Positions 1-11,105 of a stretch of DNA of 64,000 bases are shown one piece after another. Source of the stretch: Undaria pinnatifida (Eukaryota > Sar > Phaeophyceae > Laminariales > Alariaceae). The first letter of the stretch is position 1. The number at the start of each line of letters is the position of its first letter. The notes beneath the pieces are model-generated. The model searched no databases. It was not told the origin of the DNA and saw only the letters and a list, made by a program, of their open reading frames with translations. The stretch is taken from positions 290,501-354,500 of the forward strand of contig JABAKD010000015.1 of assembly GCA_012845835.1 (NCBI GenBank), given 5' to 3'. The position numbers were made by a program, and so were the translations under genes.

Positions 1-539
1 ATTACTTGATATCCCATCCCGAAGGAGAACCCTGTAACATACTTCGGTATCATATAAGAAACCCGGGAGGAGTTATGCTAGAGTTGTTAAGTGTATTAGA
101 ACGCCCAAATAAGAAACCCAGGTCGGGTACAGTAAATTTTTCTGTTTTTTAGTACTAGTAGGTGTCCTGTATTATTAACCCATCGAGCAGACCCTGTGAC
201 TTGCCTAACTATACTATTACTAATAGTAAGTAACCTGGTGTACTATACGTCGCCGACTAGTTACAGTACTAGTTGGCTAGATATGATACTGAGCAATTAC
301 AGTTATTTACAGTTAATTGCGAGGTTGCATCTGACTGGCACGATTGCGGCTCGACTGTTGCTCATTAGTACCGGTGTGGGCTAAGTAGGTCAGTTGGCAT
401 TTGCTCTGCCGTACAACTAGAGACTTACCTACAGTATAGCGCACAAGTAGTATAGACAGCCAACCCACGGTCCTACTTTTGGGACTAGGAGGAAAACTGT
501 CGAAGAAAACCGTCGAACTATTAATAGAATTACGGCGTT
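1..539. other. anonymous AT-rich sequence
   Basis: I see no exon, motif or RNA gene. The palindromic word CTATTAATAG occurs near 519 and again just downstream at about 802 and 978. Confidence 0.5.
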
Positions 540-642
540 GGTCACCCTTAGCAACCCGAAGCAACCCCAAGCAAGCCCTAGCAACCCTCAGCAACCCTTA
601 GCAACCCTTAACGAGCCTTAGCAACCCGAAGCAACCCAGAGT
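540..642. repeat. 11-bp minisatellite (GCAACCCTTAG type)
   Basis: About nine imperfect units of GCAACCCNNAG run head to tail. The stretch to 895 beyond it is anonymous. Confidence 0.8.
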
Positions 643-895
643 GATAAGCTATGGGTCCAAAGGGGTAGATATCACCCTGGAAAACCACCCCGGGTGATGA
701 AAAATTATCGAAACGCTAAATAAGTACCTGGTACCAGCTGAAAGTATGTCCTGGGGTGGCTTGTTGGGCCAAACACGGTAGTCGTGCCGCTGCGTGCTCC
801 CACTATTAATAGATGGTTGCTTCGCCGTACCTAACAGTGTTGGTCTCTATGTATTGATAGTTCCTCAAAACTGCCTCCAAAAAGGATTACATGTA

Positions 896-1085
896 CAAAT
901 CATCGGACAGATCATCCATCCCCATTTGACCATCTACCTGATAGATATTTCAGGGAAGACCTGGCTACTATAATAGTCTATTAATAGTAGCTAGTGTTGC
1001 CGGGCGGGAGCCGTACGATCTGCATGATCTATGATCTATGTAGCACATTGTCATGCTTCCAGGGTTGGATGTGCACTCTATGTAC
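896..1085 (+). repeat. dispersed repeat D, copy 1
   Basis: This roughly 185-bp segment matches 59747-59925 in the same orientation, with only scattered substitutions. Shared landmarks are CAGATCATCCATCCCCATT, TAGATATTTCAGG and CATTGTCATGCTTCCAGGG. No terminal repeats or coding potential are visible. Confidence 0.85.
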
Positions 1086-1794
1086 ATAGTCGGCATATTC
1101 GGCATATTCGGCACGATATCACGTAACGGCAGGCACAGGATCTATTGCTGTAGATGGTCGAGATGATATAGATGATCTAGATCGTCATCTGTCCGAGCTG
1201 TGCGTTAGTGTACCTGGTAGTGTTGGCAGTGTACTTGGTATTTTGTATAGTTGGTATGGTTGTCAGTTGTGTCCACACGTCGAACAGATCAGACCCACAT
1301 TGATGATCTATGTCGTTCGGACCTGGTAGTATACAAGATGCCTTGTTTCCTGGTATACACTACGCTTATAGTGTACCATACCAGGTATCAATTGTAATGT
1401 AATACCGTGCAAAATACGAAGAGCGTAGCAGCATACGAGTATACTGAGTAGAGTACACATCAGGTTAACGTTTTCCAATCTGCCTGTAGACTGACTGCAA
1501 CTGAAGGTGTTTTCAGCCGCTCGCCTGCAATACCAGCTCCACCTTCCGATGGAGGTCCTTATGTAGTCCAGGCGCCTCGCCCGGGAAAAAGCTACTAATT
1601 CACTATTAATACTCCAGTAGTTAATACCGAGACAACGGTCGCTATCCAAGGAGATAGATGATGGCTACAAAAGGCGAAACAGGTAGAAGATAAGACCAAA
1701 CAACTGTTGTAATGTAATATATGGTAAAAACAAAATTGCAGCGCCGGAATGTTGGAGGGAGGTGCCTCTGTTGGGAGCACACCCCGGACAATTG
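1086..1794. other. anonymous stretch
   Basis: The sequence holds short GATCTA-rich runs and several TACCTGGTA-type words (about 1207, 1320, 1379). No exon with convincing splice sites was found on either strand. Confidence 0.45.
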
Positions 1795-2190
1795 CCTATT
1801 GAGTATGCCTATTGAATGCCAATAGGTTGGCGTATTGCATATCGATACAAGTACCTATTGACACGTTCGATAGGTATGCGAATTTATCGGCCGATACCCG
1901 TTTTTTGGACCAATAGGTCCAGAGAAATTGGTACAATAGGCTATTGTTCTTAAGATAGGTGTGTGGATCTGTCTATCGATACCTATTTCTTCGACCAATA
2001 GGTTCTGATACATCGACACAATAGGCTATCGTTTTTACGACATTTGTGTCACACTGTCCATCGATATATATATATTACTGTGACTGATAAGTACGTGAAA
2101 GTGTCGATCGATACCTATTGTTTGACCAATAGGTATGCGAAATGATCGATCGATATTTATTGCTATGAGCAGTAGATATAAAGGACTGCA
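1795..2190. repeat. CAATAGGT / ATCGATACC minisatellite, array 1
   Basis: The words CAATAGGT, ATCGATACCTATTG and their reverse complements recur every 40-60 bp in degenerate tandem order. It is the same family as the clearer 43-bp arrays at 3985-4400 and 4680-5060. Confidence 0.7.
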
Positions 2191-2272
2191 CAGTTGTCTA
2201 CCACGTGTTGAGTACGCCTGTTGGCCTGTCCACAAGTTGGTGTGTCGAATATCGATTAATTGAATATCGATA

Positions 2273-2349
2273 CAACGTATTTTTATTATTTTTGCCCTCC
2301 GACAATACAGCGTAGATGCCGTTCCGATGTAAATCGAATATCCTTCCAT
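2273..2349 (+). repeat. short dispersed repeat, matched at 34668-34741
   Basis: About 75 bp containing TTTGCCCTCCGACAA and AAATCGAATATCCTTCC recurs at 34668-34741 in the same orientation. From 2350 to 2640 nothing further is recognised. Confidence 0.75.
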
Positions 2350-2649
2350 AAAACAGTAGTATCTATTCAGTCGAACAATCTCTCATAAAGCAGTGGTAGC
2401 TTGCGCCAATCATTTCCCCTTTTTCTTTCCCAACATCTTCTTTATCTACTGCTTCCTTTCCTTACATATCGATTGAAATCCGCACAAATTGATCCATCAA
2501 TTAAAATTTATTTTAATGCCAGGTATTATCGTAAAGCTGCTGTTTTGAAACAAAAGGCAAAAAGTAGGTCAAGGTGCATATTATTGCTATCATCCAAGGT
2601 GTGCATTCGAACAAAATCCTGGGGTATACGGCACGTATAGGTATGTTCT

Positions 2650-3960
2650 AAGCAGTACGAGGGTATATACATTTACAGCAGTAGGTGGCGATCGAAACCC
2701 TCGCAAATAAAGGGTTTATAGTTTCCGCGCACATATTGAAATTCCTCTCCTCCCCCCCCCCCGATCCCTCTTGTTTAAACGCACCACCTGAAATCAAAAT
2801 CTGCCAGAGTAGTAAACACCACCAGCCAGCTGATATCATCTCATTATCCATCTAGCCATCCATGCCGAAGCTCCAACTCATCCCCCCCCCCCCCCCCTTT
2901 GTTCCCCGCCCAGTTCGTTCAAACGCCCCACTTACAATCGAAATCGGCCAGAGTAATAAACACTAATAAGCCATTGATATCACGTCATTATCTTTCTAGC
3001 CATCCATGACGTAGCTTTCATGCATCCCCCCTCCTCCCTCCAACGCCCCCTCCTTCCCCACACCCCGCACGATCGCCTAGACCCAGCACCGCGCGTATAG
3101 TAGGCCCCTACATATATGATTAATACGCGCGATCGAAAGATCACACACAATGTTGCGAACATCAGCAGTGTCGACCAAATCCTTGATTTTAATATTATAT
3201 GTGACCTAAACCTCTCGAAAACCCTTCCCCCCCCCCCCCTCCCCCGCCTTTTTTTTTTTTTTTTTCTTGTTCCCATCGTTTTCTCCTGCATAAACGCCCC
3301 ACCTACTATCGAAATCCGCCAGAGTAATAAACACTTCCACGCCCTGGATATCGCCTCGTTATCGTTTCAGAGCCGTCCATGCCGCTGCTGCAATTCCCAC
3401 CCACCCCCGTCCCTAACGCCCCCTTCTTCACCGAACACCCGCACCATCGCCTAGACCTAGCACCCCGCGTATAGCCAACCCCTACATCTATGCGACCTAA
3501 AGCCCTCCCCCCCCGCCACATTCCCCCTCCCCCACAAGAAATATTTATAGTTTCCACGCACAAATAGACCTGCCCCACCCGTGCCCTTCCCCCCTTCCCC
3601 CCCTCCCGCCCCTCTTTTGATCAAAATCAGGCCCCCACGTGTCCTTAAAAACTCCGCCCTCCCCTCACCGGATATTCGACTTACAGGATTCACTTGATAA
3701 ACTGATGCATTTCCTTCCACAGCTGTCAGATTTTGTCCCCCTCAGAAACAGGTTTTATAGTTTCCGCGCACAGACTGCCTAACATCACCCTGTTGATCCT
3801 GGTAGCTACACTGTAGTTGCAAGGGGAGTCGCCGACCTATATCCTTAATGAGGACACACAACCCGTAATACGCGCGAATGGAGTATCACACACAGCTTGC
3901 AAATATGAGTTTCGACAAAATATTCGATCTCACAGCTGGAGTGTATATTAATTTTTATAA
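2650..3960 (-). repeat. dispersed repeat A, longest copy (reverse orientation), internally repeated
   Basis: Reading the minus strand from 3960, this copy is collinear with 15110-15690 and, in part, with 18715-19090. It carries ACTCCAGCTGTGAGATCGA, CTCATCTTTGCAAGC-type sequence, GATCGCGCG and then G/C-rich low-complexity blocks. A sub-unit containing CGAAATCNGCCAGAGTAATAAACAC recurs near 2790, 2940 and 3310. The small reading frames here shift between copies and are not conserved, so I call no gene. Confidence 0.8.
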
Positions 3961-3984
3961 TATATATATATTACGTTGTCAGTA

Positions 3985-4400
3985 GGTATCGATCGATACC
4001 CTTGAGAACCTATTAAATTGGGCAATAGGCATCGATCGATCCCCATGCAAACCTATTACATTAAGCAGCAGGTATCGATCGATATCATCGCACATCTATC
4101 GCTTTAACCAATAGGTATTGACTGGTGGCGATAGAAAGGTATTGATCGAGCGATAGCCCATTGGGAGTCATTTTCAATTTATGTTGGTGCCCAAGATACC
4201 TATCGATATACACCTTCGCAAGCATATCGGTCACACAATAGGCTATTGTGGCCACTGCCGTCACCCTATTGCCGCTTACAATACCCTCGATAGACCCCGA
4301 AGTCGAGCTATTGTGCCCCGCGATAGGTATCGATCCCCATAGTTGCCGACCTATTGTTGGCCCAATAGCCTATTCGATAGGGTATTATCCAGGGTATAAG
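3985..4400. repeat. 43-bp minisatellite, array 2 (ATCGATCGAT core)
   Basis: At least three consecutive units of exactly 43 bp begin GGTATCGATCGAT or GGCATCGATCGAT (about 3987-4115). More degenerate units continue to about 4400. Each unit carries a self-complementary ATCGATCGAT core and a CCTATT or CAATAG half. Confidence 0.8.
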
Positions 4401-4480
4401 AAGGAACTCGACGGTTCGCAAACAGGTTGCTCTAAAGCACTGCAGGCTTGAGCTTCGCATCGAACATAAGTAGTACTTAC

Positions 4481-4653
4481 CACCTTGTTGAGACTATCCA
4501 CCTTGAGCTTCTTAGGGCACAACACGGACAGACAGCGCCCTTTTCGAGGATTCTCCGCTAGGCTGGAGGGGCGTGCGGCGTGGATAGTGAATGGCGAACT
4601 AGAGTCGCTTGTACCTAGACGGGCTGTTCTTCGAGCGCCTTTGCTCTCCAACA
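4481..4653 (-). CDS. orphan internal exon of an unidentified minus-strand gene
   Basis: On the minus strand a good acceptor (TTTATTGTTTCAG) precedes 4653 and a strong donor (GTAAGTAC) follows 4481. Between them two bases complete a codon, then 57 codons run without a stop to a phase-0 end. The peptide is basic and ends in CPKKLKVDSLNKV. I do not recognise the family and could not find partner exons. It is flanked on both sides by 43-bp minisatellite arrays. It could still be a chance open frame, although both splice sites are well formed. Confidence 0.4.
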
Positions 4654-4679
4654 CTGAAACAATAAAATGGCGAAAAGTC

Positions 4680-5060
4680 TACCTACCGATACCTATCATC
4701 CGAAACAATAGAATGGTGAAAGGTCTGTCAATACCTATCGTCCCAAACAACATAATTGTGAAAGGTCTATCGATACCTGTCGGACAAAATCATAGGTTCC
4801 GCCTCTCAGCGTCAATATCCTATCGCCCAAACAATACCGTCCTGAAAACGTCTATCGATACCTACTTGTATCAATATAATCAGATTAATAGGTACAATAG
4901 TCTATTGCCCAAACAGTAGATCATTGAATATGCCAATCGATACCCAGTGTCGGCCCCAACAGGCTACGAAAAGTACCCATCGATACCAATCGCGGGCAAC
5001 AATAGGTCTCCTATTGAAAGAGGATCCTATCGATTGCCTGTTGACCTGGAACCTATTGTC
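4680..5060. repeat. 43-bp minisatellite, array 3
   Basis: Six or so degenerate 42-43-bp units of the form CCTATCNTCCNAAACAATA...GGTCTATCGATA follow one another. They are related to the arrays at 1795-2190 and 3985-4400. Confidence 0.75.
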
Positions 5061-5170
5061 CAGGATGTGGTTGGAAGTAGGAACGGTGCTCCGTCTCGAA
5101 CGGGATGATGCGGGTTCGTTGGTCGAATGAGTAAGGCCAGCAACATGAGTACCCGTCCCGGCCCCCCCCG
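5045..5170 (+). mobile_element. SINE-like family C copy, diverged
   Basis: The segment contains GGAACGGTGCTCCGTCTCGAA, GGTCGAATGAGTAAGGCCAGC and AACATGAGTACCCG before a C-run. This matches the 3' two thirds of the better copies at 45100-45246 and 48593-48742. From here to 5325 there is a further ATGAGTAC plus poly(C) fragment near 5210. Confidence 0.6.
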
Positions 5171-5325
5171 AGGATCAATGGCCTAAAGGCTACGGCTATG
5201 CCTGAAATGAGTACACCACCCCCCCCCCTGGTGGAGTAAGGGAGTAAGCTTACGGTTAATGAGAGGAGAAAGTGGTTCCAGTTCCTCCCGATATATTTGA
5301 CGAATGTGCAACATCATGGTATTGT

Positions 5326-5435
5326 AGCAATACCATTGTATATGGTATTGTAGGGTTTTGAAGGGTATTGCAGGCTATTGTAGGGTATTGTAGGGTATTG
5401 TAGGGTATTGTAGGGTATTGCAGGTTATTGTAGGT
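5326..5435. repeat. 10-bp minisatellite (GGGTATTGTA)
   Basis: Near-perfect GGGTATTGTA units run in tandem. The sequence on to 5640 is anonymous. Confidence 0.85.
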
Positions 5436-5640
5436 AACGAAAGTGCCACGATAGGGGTATGGGGGTATGTATTACAGTACATAGCTCTTTGTGTCCAAGC
5501 TGTTTCCGTCGGACGGAGCTTCTCAACTAGCAAAGTATCCGCAATACAGCAGTACCAAAAACTGGACTAACCCAAAAACTGGTACGAGATGCCCGGCTCG
5601 TGGGATGTCCATCGGGTTTCAGTTTTGTTTTTTGCTTCTT

Positions 5641-5960
5641 TAGTGAGGGGTAGTTTGTGTTGGTCTGCGTGTTAGTGTGTGTTAGTGTGTGTTAGTGTGT
5701 GTTAGTGTGTATTAAGTTAAGTGTGTGTTAGTGAAGGTTAGTCGGTGTTAGTGAGGGTCAGTGAGGGTTCGTGAGGGTGAGTCTGTGTTAGTCTGTGTGT
5801 TAGTCTGTGTGTTAGTCTGTGTGTTAGTCTGTGTGTTAGTCTGTGTGTTAGTCTGTGTCTTGGTCTGTGTGTTAGTCTGTGTGTTAGTCTGTGTCTTGGT
5901 CTGTGTGTTGGTGTTATTAATATTAATAGTTAGTTTTAGTTAGTGTGTTAGTGTGCTAGT
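5641..5960. repeat. GTGTGTTAGTCT minisatellite
   Basis: A TTAGTGTGTG / TTAGTCTGTGTG array. The open frame across it (a repeated Val-Leu-Val-Cys peptide) is a consequence of the repeat and is not a gene. Confidence 0.85.
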
Positions 5961-6047
5961 GTTTGTGTTGTTAATAGTAAACAACTCCTCAAGTCAGGAG
6001 CCTCGTATTTTTGTAAGGTGCACCTCCACCATAGCATGGGGCATACC

Positions 6048-6235
6048 ATATCATATAATACCATATCATATCGTATCATATCGTATCATATCACATCATA
6101 GCACATCATATCATATTATATCATATCATATCATGCCATACCATACAGCATCATATCATATCATATCATACCATATAGCATCATATCATATCATATCATA
6201 CCATTTAGTATCATGTCATATCATATCATACCGTA
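6048..6235. repeat. ATCATATCAT / ATACC simple repeat
   Basis: Interrupted 5-bp CATAT repeat directly upstream of the first visible membrin exon. Confidence 0.85.
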
Positions 6236-6295
6236 ACGAAATTCATAAATCACCTTCACTTATCGCCTTGGATGCAAAAAAACTCGTGACCTCAG

Positions 6296-8185
6296 AAAAC
6301 TTCGGGAGCTGCGAAGCGAACGCGATTTCCTTCGAGATCAGCTGGGAAGGTTCGATCAAGGGAGGCGAAAGGTCAGCCAGGAGGCCAGGGAGCGAGAAGA
6401 GCTCTTGGCGAGGCGACACGCGGTAAGTGCCCAACGAAGCTCTTATATTATTTTGAGCGAATTGTTTGTTTCTAGTATGCTCTTCTTGCACGGCGCATAA
6501 AAATGATAGGCGTTCCTCTGGAGATCATCGTATAATACATGTACGACCAATCGCGATACAATATCCGGGAACAACAACCAGGAACCTCAATTCGAGTGTG
6601 TATGCTTTGTGTCTGCGTGATGGATGTTTGTGTTGCAGGCTCTCCCGCCGTCGGTGATGGACTCGTACGCGGAGGAGGGTAGCTCTCTGCTCAGATCTAG
6701 GAGGATGGTGGGGGACTACTTGCAGACGGGACAGGCTTCTCTCGCCAGCCTCGTCGAACAGCGCTCCAGGTTGAAGGTGTGTGTAATCAGCAAGCTCAAG
6801 ACACGTGCTACGATAGTGTGTGCACTGTTTGGCATTTGAAGAAAGTTATTATTAATATTATCAATACCAAAGGTAGCAGGCTGCTACCAAGGGCTACTAA
6901 TAATACCAAAGGCTATTATTAATACCAAAGGCTACTATTAATACCAAAGGCTACTATTAATACCAAACACTATTATTGATAGTATTGATATTATTACTAG
7001 TATAATTAGTACTAATACCAAAGGCTACGGTAGGGGCTCAGTTCGAGGGTCGATCTTTTCAGCGGCTGGGTGCCAATCGCACCTCGCGCGAATGGTTGCG
7101 TATCTGGTATCGTGTTTCTATTTGTCTGTATAGGCCACCACGAAGAAAAGGTGATATTAAATAGTCATATCATACTTCGAAGTAGTACTCGTACGCCAAT
7201 ACCAGTTTTGGGCGTGGTATAGACCGGGGTTGATTCCCGGTACCGAAAACGGGGTGCTCCCCCCTACCGTACCACCTTACCATTGGTCCACCTTGCCATT
7301 GGTCCGCCGTACCATTGGTTCACCGTACCATTGGTCCACCGTACCATTGGTCCACCGTATTTATGAATGATGTCATCATACGCCTCAACGAGGAACTATC
7401 CAATACGGTTTGAATACTTTCTGGGCTTTGCTTTTTTTTGGGGCGTTGATGGTGGGAGATCACTCGCAGCCAGGCCAGGTTTCTTTGGCGAACCTCGTCA
7501 AACAGTGCTCCAGGTTGAAGGAGGATACCGAAAGGTAGCCCGGGCGGGTAACGAAAGCGGTCCTGTTGGCTACAACCGTCCTCCCTTGTTCAGATTAGCT
7601 GCGTAGCCCGTTCGTGTGGTATAACGGCTGCACCGGCGTGTCATAGCGTTAGAATACCAGTCGTTTTTTTTTTATTATTTTCTTACATTGATGGCGAGAG
7701 ACCATCTGCAGATAGAACAGGCTTCTCTCGCGCACCTATATAGTCGAGCAGCGCTATTAATAGAGGTTGAAGGTGCGGGTAAATATTAGCCCGGGCGGGC
7801 AACGAAAGCAAACCATGTGGTTACGTACGTCGGTCCTCTCATGTTCCTCTCATGTTCGGATTTTCTAGGCCGTTCGTGATGTGTCGTGGCTGCACCATGC
7901 TGACTGCCCAGCTATGTGCATTATCTTGGCGATGCGTTAATGTGCGAACGACAACAACAACAGCATGAGTTCGATCTTGACCACGTTGTCCTCCGCTGCG
8001 TCCGCCTGTATTTCGACCAGAATGCGCATCGAAAAGTACTGGACATGGCAAACATCCTGGGGCTAAGCAACTCCATCCTCAGAGTCGCAGATAAACGGGA
8101 AGCTGTCGACAGGCTCATGGTCTTGGGGGGGATTATCGTCACATCGGGATTTCTATGGTGGATGTGGAGTAGACGAGTTGGATAG
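6296..8185 (+). CDS. GOSR2: Golgi Qb-SNARE of the membrin/GOSR2/Bos1 family, three 3' exons
   Basis: Read as join(6296..6422, 6639..6776, 8021..8185), stop TAG at 8183-8185. Exon junctions are phase 0 with GT-AG borders (GTAAGT at 6423, TTGCAG before 6639, GTGTGT at 6777, GACCAG before 8021). The 142 or so visible residues cover a charged coiled coil (KLRELRSERDFLRDQLGRFD...), the SNARE motif with its central zero-layer Gln in LVEQRSRLK (codon 6759-6761), the diagnostic LDMANILGLSN stretch, and a C-terminal membrane anchor (VLGGIIVTSGFLWWMW). Membrin drives ER-to-Golgi and intra-Golgi vesicle fusion as the Qb helix of a SNARE bundle. The N-terminal exon(s), about 90 residues in the human protein, are not found and may lie before the window or in unrecognised sequence. 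The 1.2-kb last intron holds two decayed copies of the SNARE-motif exon. Confidence 0.85.
6860..7030. repeat. 16-18-bp tandem repeat (AATACCAAAGGCTACTATT)
   Basis: Six or so units with AATACCAAAGGCTA sit inside the last membrin intron and alternate with ATTAAT/TATTAT blocks. Confidence 0.75.
7262..7362. repeat. 16-bp tandem repeat (ACCATTGGTCCACCGT)
   Basis: Five to six near-identical units in the membrin intron. Confidence 0.85.
7447..7520 (+). pseudogene. decayed copy 1 of the membrin SNARE exon
   Basis: GATGGTGGGAGATCACTCGC...AACAGTGCTCCAGGTTGAAG aligns with the 3' half of exon 6639-6776 (GATGGTGGGGGACTACTTGC...AACAGCGCTCCAGGTTGAAG). The downstream flank GCCCGGGCGGG(T/C)AACGAAAGC is shared with the second copy, so the duplicated unit includes intron. 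The donor position reads GGAGGATA instead of GT, so it should not splice. Confidence 0.85.
7688..7776 (+). pseudogene. decayed copy 2 of the membrin SNARE exon, with an inserted AT-rich word
   Basis: GATGGCGAGAGACCATCTGC and ACAGGCTTCTCTCGC align with the functional exon. At 7754-7763 the copy reads GCGCTATTAATAGAGG where the exon and copy 1 read GC(G)CTCCAGG, which adds an in-frame stop. A GTGCGG donor-like sequence remains after GGTTGAAG. Confidence 0.85.
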
Positions 8186-8690
8186 ATACAGCTAACGCCT
8201 GTACGAGTACATATTAATAGCGCAGTTTTGCACCGTACAAGTAGACAGTACCGGGTACCTGGTATTAATTACGAGCGAATGCCTGTTTATCATGGTGATC
8301 GCACCAAAAAATAGGCAAGCGAAGCAAGGCGGGCGAGTGCGTGATTGCCAGCTGTTCTTTGTAGAGCTCTCTAAGGCGATGCAACAGTGTGATGCAGCCT
8401 GTCTGTTTTCCGTGCTTGTTGTGGCCCAGACTACGATTGCGTATTGGAACGTTTGAGCAGCAAGAGGGTCGCGGGTAAACCCCTAGGACGGTTTAGGATA
8501 AAGCCTTAGAACTGCCAGCACGTACTTTGCGACGAAGTACTTGGAAATAGTGTGAACCTGTGTTTGCAGTTCAGCAGTGGCCCCTCTATGGCGGCGGTAG
8601 AGTAGTGTCGGTTGCCCGCTATATATGACCCCTGTGAAATCGCTTGGCACACATCATGGAAACAACGCTTAATATACTTGTACAAATAAA
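8186..8690. other. sequence downstream of membrin
   Basis: No convincing exon. Contains one TACCTGGTATTAAT word at about 8252. I cannot place a polyadenylation site with confidence. Confidence 0.4.
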
Positions 8691-8765
8691 ATACACTCCA
8701 GCTGTGAGATCGAAGAGTTTGTCGAAACTCATCTTTGCAACGCTTATTATAGTGTCAGCATGCGG
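8690..8765 (+). repeat. dispersed repeat A fragment
   Basis: ATACACTCCAGCTGTGAGATC, GTCGAAACTCATCTTTGCAA match the start of repeat A, which then stops. Confidence 0.8.
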
Positions 8766-10795
8766 AGTAGCGCCGTTTCCGCTATAGCGCGGCCATTTCC
8801 TTCTATTAACAGCACATACCAGCGCTACACGGGGACCCTTACTGCTGTAGTAGCATGGTGAAGACGGGTTGGCAGAGCGATAGACCTCGCTGCAGTATAC
8901 GGGCGTACAAACAGTACCACAAGTACTATGGTAGTAGTATCGAAAAGGAAGCATGGTTGTGCCTTTCGGGGGGCGTGGGTAGCGATATTAGCGATAGAAG
9001 CGACAGAACAAGTGAAAAGTGCGGTCTCTTGTCATACGGTAGTGGTCCCGACCTCTATTAATAGTACGTACCTAACCCTGACCAGCCGGAAATACCGGCA
9101 CTACTACAACGACAACTAACTGGTTCTACTCCGCATACGTCACTACTAGCACTACAATTTTGCCCCATCTGTGCCAAGCAATTTCACAGGCACTATAGCG
9201 AGCAACCGGCACTATGGAGGGACGGACCACTACTGTCGTGTGAGGGCGCAACATCCGTTAGTTCCATTCTGTGCGTGTGTGGTGTAACTCCTTGCAATGG
9301 TGTTGCACCACACCATAAAACACCCCCCCCCAACCTATCGATAGCGCACATCCCCTAACCTAGCTATATCAGCCGGCGCGCGTTTCGTGTGGCAAATCTT
9401 GTAATCGGCAGTTTTTTCATTGTTCTTCTTTCCGTAAGGTTTAGGTTTAACCCAAGGGAGTGGCCCAACTATTAATAGCAATATAAATCACTAGCAATTA
9501 TTATAGCAATTATTATAGCAATGGGCGAGACACATTACATGTAGCTACGGTATGGTGGTTGCGCCGTTTTTTTTCTGGTCGGACGAGACAGAGACAGCCA
9601 GATCGCCACTAACCACTTTATGAGTCCTTCCACAACTAACTGCACCCATGTTTTGGGAGATGAATCGCTTGTAGTGTTGTAGACTAGTGTTGTAGTGTTG
9701 GACTGTTAGACGCGTGGTATGATATAGGTTTCACTTTTGGTCGGAAAGGTTTTGTAATTGACGGGTCTCCTTGACCCAAAATCATCGGAGATACCATAAT
9801 AATACCATAATAATACCATAATACGACATTTTTTGGTGCATGATTGATGATTCTCGTGTTGTGTATATGTAGGCCATGGGATTTTTCGTCCGGTAGCAGT
9901 TGCTTTTCTCCAAATAAGTTTTTGGGGGGTCAAGAAAGACACGTCTTAAGCTCCAAAAGTGAGGAACCTCAGAAAAAGCAATGCTTGGTGCACCTCTTTC
10001 GTCGTAGCATTCGTCTTTATTACTACCGTGTACATCTTGCATCTTGTTTGCACTGGCCAAAGGCTTGTTGGAGCCGGATGCACTCGGCTTCAAGTGACAG
10101 GTAGTGGCAGGCTCAGGCTTTCTATTTTACATCCGTTTAACTATTTTTGTCAATTCGATATTTTATCTGTTCGTTTTCGTGTCAATTTGGTCTTTTGTCA
10201 ATTCGTTTTTCTTGCCAATTCGGTATCTCATCCGTTTGGTTTTCAGCGTTGGCGGCTATACGATGTTGCGACAGCAGAATACATCATGTACCTGGTATAG
10301 TACAGGATAATGGTCAGTTTTTAGATAGGATGCTACAAGCTTGGCGCGAGGCGCAAATGCTTAGTGTTCGGGCATGGTATTTCTTGTGATGGACACGGCA
10401 TGTCTGTCTGAACTTCCTCATAACATAGTCTATGCGGATTATCATATAATATCGTATCATATCATATTTGTACTTGTACCTCTTATATCTAGTGCATACA
10501 ATACCGCATACACAAGCGCTGGCTTGTTTCATACCAGGCACGTATTGCTCGTACCTGAACCTACCCATAACATAAACTACAACTAACAACACTTGTATGC
10601 CACACAATAAAGAGCAAAGGCAAACTGCTGCTGTTTTCGTAGTAGTTTCAGCATCCGCAGTCTGCACGTGACTCAGTCCGTTCTCTCCTCGCCGTGAGCA
10701 AAAGGGCTCGGCATACAAGTGTATGTTATGATGCTACTCTTCCCTTCTCTAGCCGCGCCCCAGTCCATAAACGCCGGCCAAGTGGGGGCGGTGGG
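8766..10795. other. anonymous 2-kb stretch
   Basis: Small open frames on both strands lack convincing splice pairs. A 30-bp piece near 9735-9770 (minus) resembles 17715-17755, both encoding a YKTFPTK-like string, so it is probably another dispersed repeat. Confidence 0.4.
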
Positions 10796-11105
10796 GGCGC
10801 GCGCGGGGGGGTGTACTCAGTTTGTGCATAGCCGTAGTCGTGTGACCATATGGTATGACCCTCGCATCCCTAAAATGCCGCGTTGGAGCACGTCGGGTTT
10901 TCACCAATAAGGCCGATATCGCGTGCACCAAGCGCGAAGCGCCGTGAATTGTTGGCGAGTCGCATGAAGCGTGAGCTTCATCCTACAAATAACCACTTGT
11001 GAAGCGGACTTCGGCACGTTATGCGTGCTTTCGCATGGAGCGTGAGCTTCATCCTACAAATAACCACTTGTGAAGCGGACTTCGGCACGTTATGCGTGCT
11101 TTCTT
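10796..11105 (-). mobile_element. mobile family B, partial copy with a 71-bp internal tandem duplication
   Basis: After a G-run the sequence reads TGTACTCAGTTTGTGCATAGCC and GGAGCACGTCGGGTTTTCACC, as at 28785 and 63000. The element's presumed 3' end is at the left, so it lies on the minus strand. The block GCATG(A/G)AGCGTGAGCTTC...CGTGCTTTC (about 71 bp) occurs twice back to back at about 10962-11104; the other copies have it once. It breaks off earlier than they do. Confidence 0.8.

Noticed and set aside
3780-3830. CTGTTGATCCTGGTAGCTAC resembles the 5' end of 18S rRNA
   Set aside because: Similarity covers under 20 bases, does not extend into 18S sequence, and is part of dispersed repeat A found in several copies.
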